In this document: in pieces, positions 1 to 5,801 of the stretch
Position numbering within the stretch: the first letter of the stretch is position 1
Layout of the letters: every line of letters begins with the position of its first letter
Source: CAYYSY01 sp964474355
GTDB lineage: Bacteria; Myxococcota_A; UBA9160; UBA4427
Assembly: GCA_964474355.1 (NCBI GenBank)
Contig: CAYYSY010000140.1
Coordinates: forward strand, 1-9,154
Length of the DNA stretch: 9,154 bases
Direction: 5' to 3'
Notes under the pieces: model-generated
The model's database searches: none
What the model saw: the letters and a program-made list of their open reading frames with translations, nothing else
Told to the model about the DNA's origin: nothing
Translations under genes and position numbers: made by a program

Positions 1-437
1 GCGGCGCGCGCGCCGGTGGGGTGCGGGGCGAGTACGGTCCCGGCGAGCACAGCGTGAACGCCGGTGGACGCACGAAGCTCATGGGGGTAGGGCAGCGTGT
101 GATCCGCGGTGGCGCCCACGTGGGAGGCGTCGTGGTCGTCGATGACGCGGAGCGCATCCGCGACGTACTCGTGCCGGTCTACGAGGCGCTCGAGCTCGAC
201 TGGCAGCCGAGCACCGTGGGCAGCATCGCCGACGAGATCGGGCTCGTGACGTTCGAGGAGGTGAGGCGAGCCTTCGTAGATGCCTTTGCGCGGCGCCGCT
301 CGATCTCACGTGCCGGGTTCGAGCGCGAGCTGGTCGAAGCCGCCGAAGCGCTTCGCCGCTTCCACGATCCCGACGCATCGCCCCGCGGTGGTCGCGCACG
401 TGCAACAGGCCCGAAGCTCCTGGACGCCGATTCCTAG
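1..437 (+). CDS. Lipoate-protein ligase family protein, 3' part
   Basis: Partial gene: the reading frame (first full codon at base 3) is open to the left edge and ends at TAG 435-437, leaving 144 visible residues. The visible start reads ...EYGPGEHSVNAGG followed by RTKLMGVGQRVIRGGAHVGG. This matches the second half of the catalytic domain of the BPL/LplA/LipB superfamily; the Lys encoded at 75-77, in the K-x-x-G-x-x-Q-R context, corresponds to the conserved lysine that binds the lipoyl/octanoyl-adenylate. The remaining ~90 residues form a helical C-terminal region. Family members attach lipoate or octanoate to lipoyl domains of 2-oxoacid dehydrogenases or glycine cleavage H protein in the cytoplasm. 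The N-terminal half with the Arg/Gly-rich substrate loop lies outside the window, so ligase versus octanoyltransferase cannot be settled. It converges on lysS with a 143-bp gap. Confidence 0.82.
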   Translation, partial: GARAGGVRGEYGPGEHSVNAGGRTKLMGVGQRVIRGGAHVGGVVVVDDAERIRDVLVPVYEALELDWQPSTVGSIADEIGLVTFEEVRRAFVDAFARRRSISRAGFERELVEAAEALRRFHDPDASPRGGRARATGPKLLDADS

Positions 438-553
438 CGGGGCGCGATCGGTCGCCGCCGCCGCAGCGCGAGGCCCGATGATCGTCTCATCCCCCAGATG
501 TCGGGACGAGCGACGTGCGCGTGACTGGACTGCGTTCTTCGCGGGCGCCCGTG

Positions 554-573
554 ATGGGTGGGCGCCGACCCAT
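554..573. terminator. Weak hairpin between convergent genes
   Basis: A 6-bp inverted repeat, ATGGGT (554-559) and ACCCAT (568-573), has an 8-nt GC-rich loop. It sits 8 bases beyond the lysS stop codon, between that gene and the convergent lipoate ligase family gene. There is no clear U-tract on either strand. A terminator role for lysS is therefore a positional guess. Confidence 0.25.
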
Positions 574-580
574 GATCGTT

Positions 581-2284
581 CTAGTCGCCGCCGAGGCCAC
601 CGCGCAGCAGGGGCAGTGCCCGCTGCGCGCCCATGGTCGTGATGAGCGTCGAGAGCTTCGGCCCGCGGTCGCGGCCGAGCAGTAGATCGTATGCGATCGG
701 AAAGAACGTCTTCGGCTCGTGCCCGGTGCCTTCGCAGAGCCTCTTGAGCGCCTCGATGAGCTCCGGCTCTTCGATCTTCGGGTTCTCTGCGAGCACCGTG
801 AACAGCCGCTCGATGACGATGCGATCGTCCCCTTCGAGTGCGCGCTCGACTGGCTCCTCGCGAATGCGGTAGCGGAAGTCGTCGGGGGCGTAGAGCTCGA
901 TCCACTCCCAGGCGCACTCGGCGCGCTGGTCGTGCAGCTCCGCCTCCTCGGGTGTCGTGATTTCGCCGGTCGCTTCGTAGTGCGCGCGCGACTTCGCGAT
1001 CTCGCCGTCGAAGATCTGCAGGATCATCGTCAGACCGCGGAATGGCGGCACGAAGGGCGGCTCGGTGCCCGGTACGATCTGCTCGCCCGTGCCCGACGCG
1101 AGCTCGAACGTGCGCCGTGCGATCTGGCGCTTCTTGTCGCTCTTGCCGCCGTCCTCGGCCTCGTGCGCCAGACGGCGCGCGCGATCGTAGTCCTCGTAGA
1201 GCTTGATCACGTCGAGGTCGAAGCTGATCTGGAACTCGCTGCCCGGCCGCACGCTCGCGAAGATCCAGCGCAGCATGTCGGGCTCGTAGATCTGCAGGCA
1301 GTCGGCAACGGTGACCGCCTCGCCCGCCGAGCTGCTGATCTTGCCGCCGCGCCCCTTGATGCGGACGAAGTCGTAGGCGACGTACTCCGGTGCGTGGAAG
1401 TCGTAGATCGCAGCGACGATCTCGCTCGCCGTGTCGTAGCTGCCGCCCGCGGACGAGTGGTCCTTGCCACCCGGCTCGAAGTGCACCTGCTCCTCGTTCC
1501 AGCGCATCGGCCAGTCGACCCGCCATGGGAGCTTGACGTCGCCGCCCTCGCGCAGATCGACCTCGCCGTCGTGATCGCACGTGCGGCAGTGCATGCGCAC
1601 CTGCCATCGCATCGGATCCTCGTCGCCGAGCCCGTCGCCCGACCAGGCGAAGTCGATCTCGTCGCGGCCGCACTCGGCGCAGAAGCCCGCGAGCGGCAGC
1701 CAGCTCTCGGGCAGCGGCTCCTTGCGGTGCTGGTCGAGGATGCGTCGGATCTCCGTACGCCCGTCGAGGGCCTTCACGATGCCCTCGGCGTAGTCGCCCG
1801 CGCGGTAGCGCCGCGACTGGCGGATGAATTCGGGCTCGATGCGAAGCGGGTCGAGACTGCGCTCGAACTGCAGGATGTGGTGCGATGCGTAGCTGTCGGT
1901 CTCACCGAACGGATCGGGTACGTCGGCGACGCTGCGCCGCAGCTGCCCCTGCAACATGTCCTGCTCGGGCATGTCGACGGGGACCTTGCGGAAGACGTCG
2001 AAGTCGTCCCACGAGTAGATGAAGCGCACGTCGACGCCCCGGTCGCGAAGCGCGCGCGCGACGAGATCGACGGTGATCACCTCGCGGAAGTTGCCGACGT
2101 GGATGACGCCCGAGGGCGTGATGCCCGCGGCGACGGTGAACTGCGTCGCGTCGGCGTTGCGCTCGTGGGTCCGGCGCGCGGCGATGTCGGCCCAGTGCGT
2201 GTAGTAGCGGTCGCCGTCCACCTCGGAGAGGGGCGCGCTCCTGCCCTGCTTCTTGCCGCTGCGCTGCTCGTTCTCGTTCGACAT
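581..2284 (-). CDS. lysS: Lysyl-tRNA synthetase, class I
   Basis: This cytoplasmic enzyme charges tRNA-Lys with lysine using ATP. The 567-residue protein is full length for class I LysRS, the archaeal-type fold unrelated to the usual bacterial class II enzyme. The HIGH-equivalent is HVGN at residues 62-65 (after ITPSG) and the KMSKS-equivalent is KISSS at 315-319. Between them are two CxxC pairs (C202/C205 and C233/C236) suited to zinc, and a GGKDHSSAGGSYD segment (272-284) typical of the family's lysine/adenylate site. The C-terminal helical anticodon-binding part ends with PIAYDLLLGRDRGPKLSTLI (529-548), also characteristic. The ATG at 2284 has only a weak GGAA-like ribosome site upstream, and the first ~25 residues are polar and probably disordered. 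It is divergent from the cytochrome gene (178-bp gap) and appears monocistronic. Confidence 0.96.
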   Translation of the reverse strand: MSNENEQRSGKKQGRSAPLSEVDGDRYYTHWADIAARRTHERNADATQFTVAAGITPSGVIHVGNFREVITVDLVARALRDRGVDVRFIYSWDDFDVFRKVPVDMPEQDMLQGQLRRSVADVPDPFGETDSYASHHILQFERSLDPLRIEPEFIRQSRRYRAGDYAEGIVKALDGRTEIRRILDQHRKEPLPESWLPLAGFCAECGRDEIDFAWSGDGLGDEDPMRWQVRMHCRTCDHDGEVDLREGGDVKLPWRVDWPMRWNEEQVHFEPGGKDHSSAGGSYDTASEIVAAIYDFHAPEYVAYDFVRIKGRGGKISSSAGEAVTVADCLQIYEPDMLRWIFASVRPGSEFQISFDLDVIKLYEDYDRARRLAHEAEDGGKSDKKRQIARRTFELASGTGEQIVPGTEPPFVPPFRGLTMILQIFDGEIAKSRAHYEATGEITTPEEAELHDQRAECAWEWIELYAPDDFRYRIREEPVERALEGDDRIVIERLFTVLAENPKIEEPELIEALKRLCEGTGHEPKTFFPIAYDLLLGRDRGPKLSTLITTMGAQRALPLLRGGLGGD

Positions 2285-2414
2285 CGGGGTTCCGTTCTGC
2301 GTCGGGGGCAGCGGGCGCGCGCTGGGCGTGCAGAGAGCGGGGTTCTAGCGAAAACGCACCGTCGGCGCGAACGGCGGGGTTGGCTAGCGTGACGCCGCGG
2401 GCCCCAGCAGACGG

Positions 2415-2446
2415 GAGAGCCATCAGCCTACGAGAGAGCCATCGGC
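2415..2446. repeat. Short direct repeat upstream of cytochrome gene
   Basis: GAGAGCCATCAGC (2415-2427) is repeated as GAGAGCCATCGGC (2434-2446). The two are 13-mers with one mismatch, starting 19 bp apart. They lie just before the ribosome binding site of the gene at 2463, within the divergent lysS/cytochrome interval. They could be paired operator half-sites or a chance duplication; no promoter boxes are clear to me here. Confidence 0.35.
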
Positions 2447-2447
2447 T

Positions 2448-2453
2448 GGAGGA
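2448..2453 (+). promoter_or_regulatory. Ribosome binding site for cytochrome gene
   Basis: GGAGGA lies 9 bases before the ATG at 2463. This is a near-perfect Shine-Dalgarno sequence and fixes the start of the secreted cytochrome protein. Confidence 0.75.
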
Positions 2454-2462
2454 AGGTCATCG

Positions 2463-3407
2463 ATGTCGCGCCATCGCTTACGGAAGGACGTGCTTGCGGC
2501 GTCCCTGCTGCGCTCCCTCGTCCTGGCGCTCGGCCTCCTCGTCTGCGTCGGGGCCACACCCGCTCGCGCCGAGCGCATCGATCGGTCGCTGCGCTTCGTC
2601 GCCGCGGGCCGTCCCGATCGCACGATCCCGCTCGACGTGCTCCGGGCGCGCTGCGGCGCGCGCGAGGTGCGCGTGGACGACCCCTACTACCACCGTGAGA
2701 TGCGCTTCCTCGCCTGCCCGATCCGCGCGGTTCTCGAGCTCGGATTCGAGGCGGAGGCCGCAGACGAGGCCGCAGGCGACGCGCTCGAGCGCAGCTCGTT
2801 CCTGCTGCGTGCCCTCGACGGCTACACGAAGCCGGCGAGCGGCGAGGTCCTCCTCGGCGGGGGTGGCTTCGTCGCGTTCGCAGACGCCGCGCTCACCGAT
2901 GCGGAGGTCGTCCCCTTCACGCCCCGCTTCGAGCCGATCGATCGCAGGCAGGTCGATCCGTCGCCCTTCTACATGGTGTGGACCGGCATCGAGGCGAAGG
3001 ACGCGCACGAGCGGCCCTGGCCCTACCAGCTCGCCACCATCGAGATCACCTCGCTCGAGCGCGCCTTCGGCCGAGCGGCGCCTCGAGGGCTCGAAAGGAG
3101 CGACCGCGCGTGGCGCGGCTTCGAGCGCTTCGTCGCCGAGTGCATCGCGTGCCACTCGGTGAACGGCGAGGGCGGTCGGGTCGGGCCCGAGCTGAACGTG
3201 CCCCGCAGCATCGTCGAGTACCGCGAGGCGAAACAGCTGAAGGCGTTCATCCAGAATCCCCAGAGCTTTCGCTACACGAGCATGCCGGCGCATCTCCACC
3301 TCGGTGAGGGCGATCTCGACGATCTGCTCGCGTACTTCCGCGCGATGAGCGAGCGCAAGGACGACCCGGCGAAGCCGGGCTCCACGGGAGGCGCAGCGCA
3401 CGAATGA
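2463..3407 (+). CDS. Secreted c-type cytochrome with sulfite-oxidase-like N-terminal domain
   Basis: The 314-residue protein begins with a Sec signal peptide: a basic start, a hydrophobic core at about 10-30, and an ARA site after residue 36. It is therefore periplasmic. Residues ~45-200 resemble the fold of molybdopterin (sulfite oxidase type) domains in its DPYYHREMRFLACPI, ALDGYTKP and WPYQLATIEI segments. I cannot show that a molybdenum cofactor is bound; C64 and C85 might instead form a disulfide. Residues ~215-296 are a class I cytochrome c domain with CIACH (227-231) and a probable axial Met274 in YTSMPAH. The likely role is periplasmic electron transfer, with the N-terminal domain acting as a substrate- or partner-binding module. 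The stop overlaps the next gene's ATG (ATGA, 3404-3407), implying translational coupling. The physiological substrate is unknown. Confidence 0.88.
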   Translation: MSRHRLRKDVLAASLLRSLVLALGLLVCVGATPARAERIDRSLRFVAAGRPDRTIPLDVLRARCGAREVRVDDPYYHREMRFLACPIRAVLELGFEAEAADEAAGDALERSSFLLRALDGYTKPASGEVLLGGGGFVAFADAALTDAEVVPFTPRFEPIDRRQVDPSPFYMVWTGIEAKDAHERPWPYQLATIEITSLERAFGRAAPRGLERSDRAWRGFERFVAECIACHSVNGEGGRVGPELNVPRSIVEYREAKQLKAFIQNPQSFRYTSMPAHLHLGEGDLDDLLAYFRAMSERKDDPAKPGSTGGAAHE

Positions 3408-4234
3408 CGACGCCCCCCGCCCGCAGCGGGTCGAGCGCCCGCGGCACGTCGAGCGCCCGCGGCGGGTCGAGCGCCCGAGTCGATCGCGCGACGACGCGCG
3501 AGATCGAGGACGCGCTCGGGCGCGGCCGGACCACCCTCATCGTGCCGCTCGGCTCGACGGAGCAGCACGGCGGCCATCTGCCGCTCGCGACCGACACCCT
3601 GATCGCGGACGCCCTCGCCCAGCGCCTCGCCGCGCGCCGTCCCGAAGCCTGGGTACTACCGGCCCTGCCGCTCGGCTGCGCGGACGAGCATCTCGGGTTC
3701 GCGGGCACGATGAGCCTCGCGGAGTCGACCCTGCACGCGATCGTGCACGACCTGCTTCGCTCGGCGGCAGAGCACGGCTTCGAGCGCGCCTTCGTGTTCA
3801 GCGCCCACGGCGGCAACGCCGGTGCGCTCGCGCGGCTCACCCCCGCGCTCGAAGCCGGAGAGGCCGGGCTCGACACGTGCGTGTTCACCGACTTCGGCGC
3901 GGTCTTCACGGCGCAGTCGCGCGCCGCCGCGGCCTTCGGTGTGTCGCCCGAGGCGGCGGGTCATCACGGCGGCGAGTGGGAGACGTCGGTCCTCGCCGCG
4001 CTCGAGCCGGCGCTCGTGCGCGGTGATGCGATCGCCGCCGGGTACCTCGCCGACGCCGAAGAGGCGGGTGCGCTCTTCTATCCACGGCTCGATGCGCGCG
4101 TGCCCGGTGGTGTGGTCGGTGATCCGCGGGGTGCCGATGCGGGCCGAGGGGAGGCCTATCTGTCGGCCTGGGTCGACGTGCTCGAGGCGGCCTGGGCGTC
4201 GGCGTTCGGGCCCCCGGGCGACCCACCGCGATAG
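3404..4234 (+). CDS. Creatininase family amidohydrolase
   Basis: This 276-residue protein belongs to the creatininase/creatinine amidohydrolase superfamily of dinuclear metal hydrolases, which also includes MftE and formamide hydrolases. Metal-site motifs are visible: GSTEQHGGHLPLATD (50-64) supplies E53, H55 and D64, SAHGGN (133-138) supplies H135, and GHHGGEWETS (186-195) supplies the acidic residues near the second metal. The Glu that follows this His by two residues in true creatininase (NGHYEN context) is Gly here, so creatinine is probably not the substrate. The first ~25 residues are a Ser/Ala/Arg/Gly-rich repeat tail absent from the family core. The start is the ATG overlapping the upstream cytochrome stop, with GGGAGG at 3386-3391 as a distant ribosome site. 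Its 3' end overlaps the convergent membrane protein gene by 79 bp. A functional link to the cytochrome is inferred from coupling only. Confidence 0.92.
   Translation: MTTPPARSGSSARGTSSARGGSSARVDRATTREIEDALGRGRTTLIVPLGSTEQHGGHLPLATDTLIADALAQRLAARRPEAWVLPALPLGCADEHLGFAGTMSLAESTLHAIVHDLLRSAAEHGFERAFVFSAHGGNAGALARLTPALEAGEAGLDTCVFTDFGAVFTAQSRAAAAFGVSPEAAGHHGGEWETSVLAALEPALVRGDAIAAGYLADAEEAGALFYPRLDARVPGGVVGDPRGADAGRGEAYLSAWVDVLEAAWASAFGPPGDPPR
3425..3478 (+). repeat. 18-bp tandem repeat, three copies, in creatininase N-terminus
   Basis: Three consecutive 18-bp units (3425-3442, 3443-3460, 3461-3478) share TCGAGCGCCCG and encode the hexapeptides SGSSAR, GTSSAR and GGSSAR. The period is a multiple of three, so copy-number change keeps the frame. 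The repeat lies before the conserved hydrolase domain and forms a flexible basic tail, likely made by replication slippage. Confidence 0.85.
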
Positions 4235-4950
4235 AAGCGCGCGTACGCGAAGACGACCCAGCCTCCGTAGTAGAGCTGATTCGGCACGACGCGGAGCGCC
4301 CAGCCGGCGTCCTGGTCGAGCACGAGGATCACGAGGTCGGCGCTCGCCCAGAGCGCGTAGTACGCCGCGGTGTAGCCGGCCAGCGCGCGCAGGTAGGCGC
4401 GCGTCTCCACGTCGGCGCCCGCAGCGTCGACCCAGCGTCGCCCGAGGTAGATGGCCAGCGCGAGAAATCCGAGCTCGTAGATCACCCAGAGTATGGCGCC
4501 GGGCAGATCCGGGACGAGGAGGCCGAGCCCAGCGTTCAGCACGCCGCTCACGATCGGCACGAGGCACGTGAGCCCCGCGGCCCGCGCGAGGGCTGCGCCG
4601 ACGGTGCGCGCCTCGCGCGCATCGGCGACCGCGGCGACCGCGAACATCAGCCCGAGCACGCGGAAGTCGCCGAGCCAGACGAAGACGAACATCAGCGCCG
4701 AGCCGCCGAGCCCGTCCCCGAGGCCGAGCGCGCGCACGAGCGGACCGGTGGCCCAGGGGTCGACGAGGGTCTCGAAGGCGAAGACGAGGGTCCACACTGC
4801 GACGAAGCGGCTCGCCGCGGGCGTGATCGCGCGACCGTGCGGCGACGCAACGGCCGCGCGCCACGCGAGGAAGGCGAGCGGCAGCGCCTGCAGCAGGATC
4901 ACCGACTGTGCGTCGCTCTTGTAGAAGGCGGCGAAGCTCTCGAAGGGCAT
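4156..4950 (-). CDS. Polytopic membrane protein of unknown function, coupled to carF
   Basis: I do not recognise a family for this 264-residue protein. By eye it has about seven hydrophobic segments, at roughly residues 15-33, 48-64, 84-108, 118-146, 150-170, 188-212 and 226-240, so it is an integral inner-membrane protein. Charged residues lie in or beside the membrane segments (E60, D64, D95, D205). The last ~23 residues are a polar Gly/Pro/Ser/Ala-rich tail. Its ATG (4950-4948) shares a base with the carF stop codon in a TGATG junction, so the two proteins are almost certainly co-translated; GAGGGG inside the end of carF (plus-strand 4962-4967) can serve as ribosome site. The tail-coding sequence overlaps the convergent creatininase gene. 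Coupling suggests a role alongside CarF in membrane lipid metabolism or its signalling, but nothing in the sequence shows a reaction. Confidence 0.85.
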   Translation of the reverse strand: MPFESFAAFYKSDAQSVILLQALPLAFLAWRAAVASPHGRAITPAASRFVAVWTLVFAFETLVDPWATGPLVRALGLGDGLGGSALMFVFVWLGDFRVLGLMFAVAAVADAREARTVGAALARAAGLTCLVPIVSGVLNAGLGLLVPDLPGAILWVIYELGFLALAIYLGRRWVDAAGADVETRAYLRALAGYTAAYYALWASADLVILVLDQDAGWALRVVPNQLYYGGWVVFAYARFYRGGSPGGPNADAQAASSTSTQADR

Positions 4951-5738
4951 CAGCGCGTGCGCCCCTCACGCCGCGCCTGCGTCGCGAGCTCGAGCCCGGC
5001 GCGCGCGAGCAGCGCCTCGAGCACAGCGAATGCACCGACGCGATCGAGCAACGGGTTCAGCCAGCCGGTGGTGACGCAGTAGGCGCGGTCGTACCCGTGT
5101 GCGTGGTGGACCGTGTGCGCCTGCGGCGAGAGGATCACGCGCGCGCGCTGCAGCCGCCGCACCCAGCCGGGGGGCGCCTGGGCGTGCGCCCACGCGTGAA
5201 GCTGATTGGTCACGAAGACGGCGAGCGCGAAGAGCACCGTCGCGACGCGCGCGAGCTGCGACCAGACGGGATCGCCCGGGCTCGTGTCGAGCACGAGCAG
5301 CCCGACGGCGAGCGGCAGGGTGACGAGCCCGTTGTTGCCGCTCACCTCGAAGAAGTCGTGGCGCGCCATCGCGTGCGGATCGCGATGGTGCTCGCGAAAC
5401 GGCTCGATCAACATGGGGCCGAGGACGGGCGTCGCCGGGTCGAGGTAGCGATCGGCGAACCAGTGCACGAGGCCCGAGACGAGATCGGCGAGCAGCACCG
5501 CCGGGATCAGCGCCGCGATGCCGAGCAGGACGAGGCGCGTCGGGGGATGGGTCGCCAGCAGCTGACAGCCGACGGCTGCCCAGACCACGACGAACGCGGC
5601 CACCGATGCGCGATCGACGACACGGATCCACGACGGCTTCAGGTCGCTCGTATCGGAGGAGGTGCCCACACCGGGCAGGGTACCCCCGCCACGGCGATGG
5701 CACAGCTGCGGCAGCGGGCGCGCAGGGACGCCCGCCAC
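4950..5738 (-). CDS. carF: CarF/PEDS1-type plasmanylethanolamine desaturase (Kua/TMEM189 family)
   Basis: This is a membrane di-iron desaturase of the lipid desaturase domain family. Characterised members introduce the vinyl-ether double bond of plasmalogens (human PEDS1/TMEM189, Myxococcus CarF). The histidine set is complete: GLVHWFADRY (H92), HRDPH (118-122), RHDFFEVSGNN (H127), HAWAH (181-185) and HTVHH (208-212), followed by YCVTTGWLNPLLDR (220-233). The spacings are 58 residues between the HxxxH boxes and 22 residues to HxxHH. Hydrophobic segments lie at about 45-62, 67-90, 137-150 and 163-179. The start is uncertain. The ATG at 5738 has no Shine-Dalgarno and lies inside a dyad, and the first ~23 residues are Pro/Arg/Gly-rich, so GTG at 5669 (239 residues) is a real alternative. 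It is coupled downstream to the membrane protein. Plant FAD4-like trans desaturation is a less likely reading. Confidence 0.9.
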   Translation of the reverse strand: MAGVPARPLPQLCHRRGGGTLPGVGTSSDTSDLKPSWIRVVDRASVAAFVVVWAAVGCQLLATHPPTRLVLLGIAALIPAVLLADLVSGLVHWFADRYLDPATPVLGPMLIEPFREHHRDPHAMARHDFFEVSGNNGLVTLPLAVGLLVLDTSPGDPVWSQLARVATVLFALAVFVTNQLHAWAHAQAPPGWVRRLQRARVILSPQAHTVHHAHGYDRAYCVTTGWLNPLLDRVGAFAVLEALLARAGLELATQARREGRTR

Positions 5739-5751
5739 CGAGATGGTGGCG
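5733..5751. promoter_or_regulatory. Perfect 7-bp dyad between carF and esterase genes
   Basis: CGCCACC (5733-5739) and GGTGGCG (5745-5751) form a perfect inverted repeat around GAGAT. It lies in the divergent interval and covers the ATG at 5738 of the longest carF frame. This fits a dimeric regulator operator and argues that carF starts further in. A structured 5' leader is the other reading. Confidence 0.45.
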
Positions 5752-5755
5752 CCAT

Positions 5756-5767
5756 CACGGCACCGTG
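5756..5767. promoter_or_regulatory. Second short dyad, carF/esterase interval
   Basis: CACGG (5756-5760) and CCGTG (5763-5767) face each other across two bases, five bases beyond the larger dyad. On its own it could be chance in GC-rich DNA. Its position beside the first dyad in a divergent promoter region makes it worth noting. Confidence 0.3.
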
Positions 5768-5788
5768 GAATACTGCGCGCTCGACCTC

Positions 5789-5793
5789 GGAGG
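5789..5793 (+). promoter_or_regulatory. Ribosome binding site for carboxylesterase gene
   Basis: GGAGG lies 8 bases before the ATG at 5802. It selects this start over the much longer open frame that continues upstream, antisense to carF. Confidence 0.8.
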
Positions 5794-5801
5794 CTCTACC
5801 C

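Noticed and set aside
306..1673. 455-residue minus-strand open frame overlapping lysS
   Set aside because: It is a shifted frame of lysS and very Arg-rich, typical of an alternative frame in high-GC sequence.
719..2392. 557-residue open frame on the plus strand opposite lysS
   Set aside because: It mirrors lysS codon structure in GC-rich DNA, shows no recognisable domain, and the minus-strand frame has every LysRS motif.
2478..3401. 307-residue minus-strand open frame opposite the cytochrome gene
   Set aside because: It is antisense to a gene with a signal peptide, CxxCH motif and strong ribosome site; no features of its own.
3656..5035. 459-residue minus-strand open frame across the creatininase, membrane protein and carF ends
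   Set aside because: It is a shifted shadow of the real minus-strand genes, Arg-rich, with no domain.
4908..5801. Upstream extension of the carboxylesterase frame to a 928-residue protein
   Set aside because: The extension is antisense to carF and Arg/Gly-rich without motifs. A perfect ribosome site, an ATG and a signal peptide mark the start at 5802.
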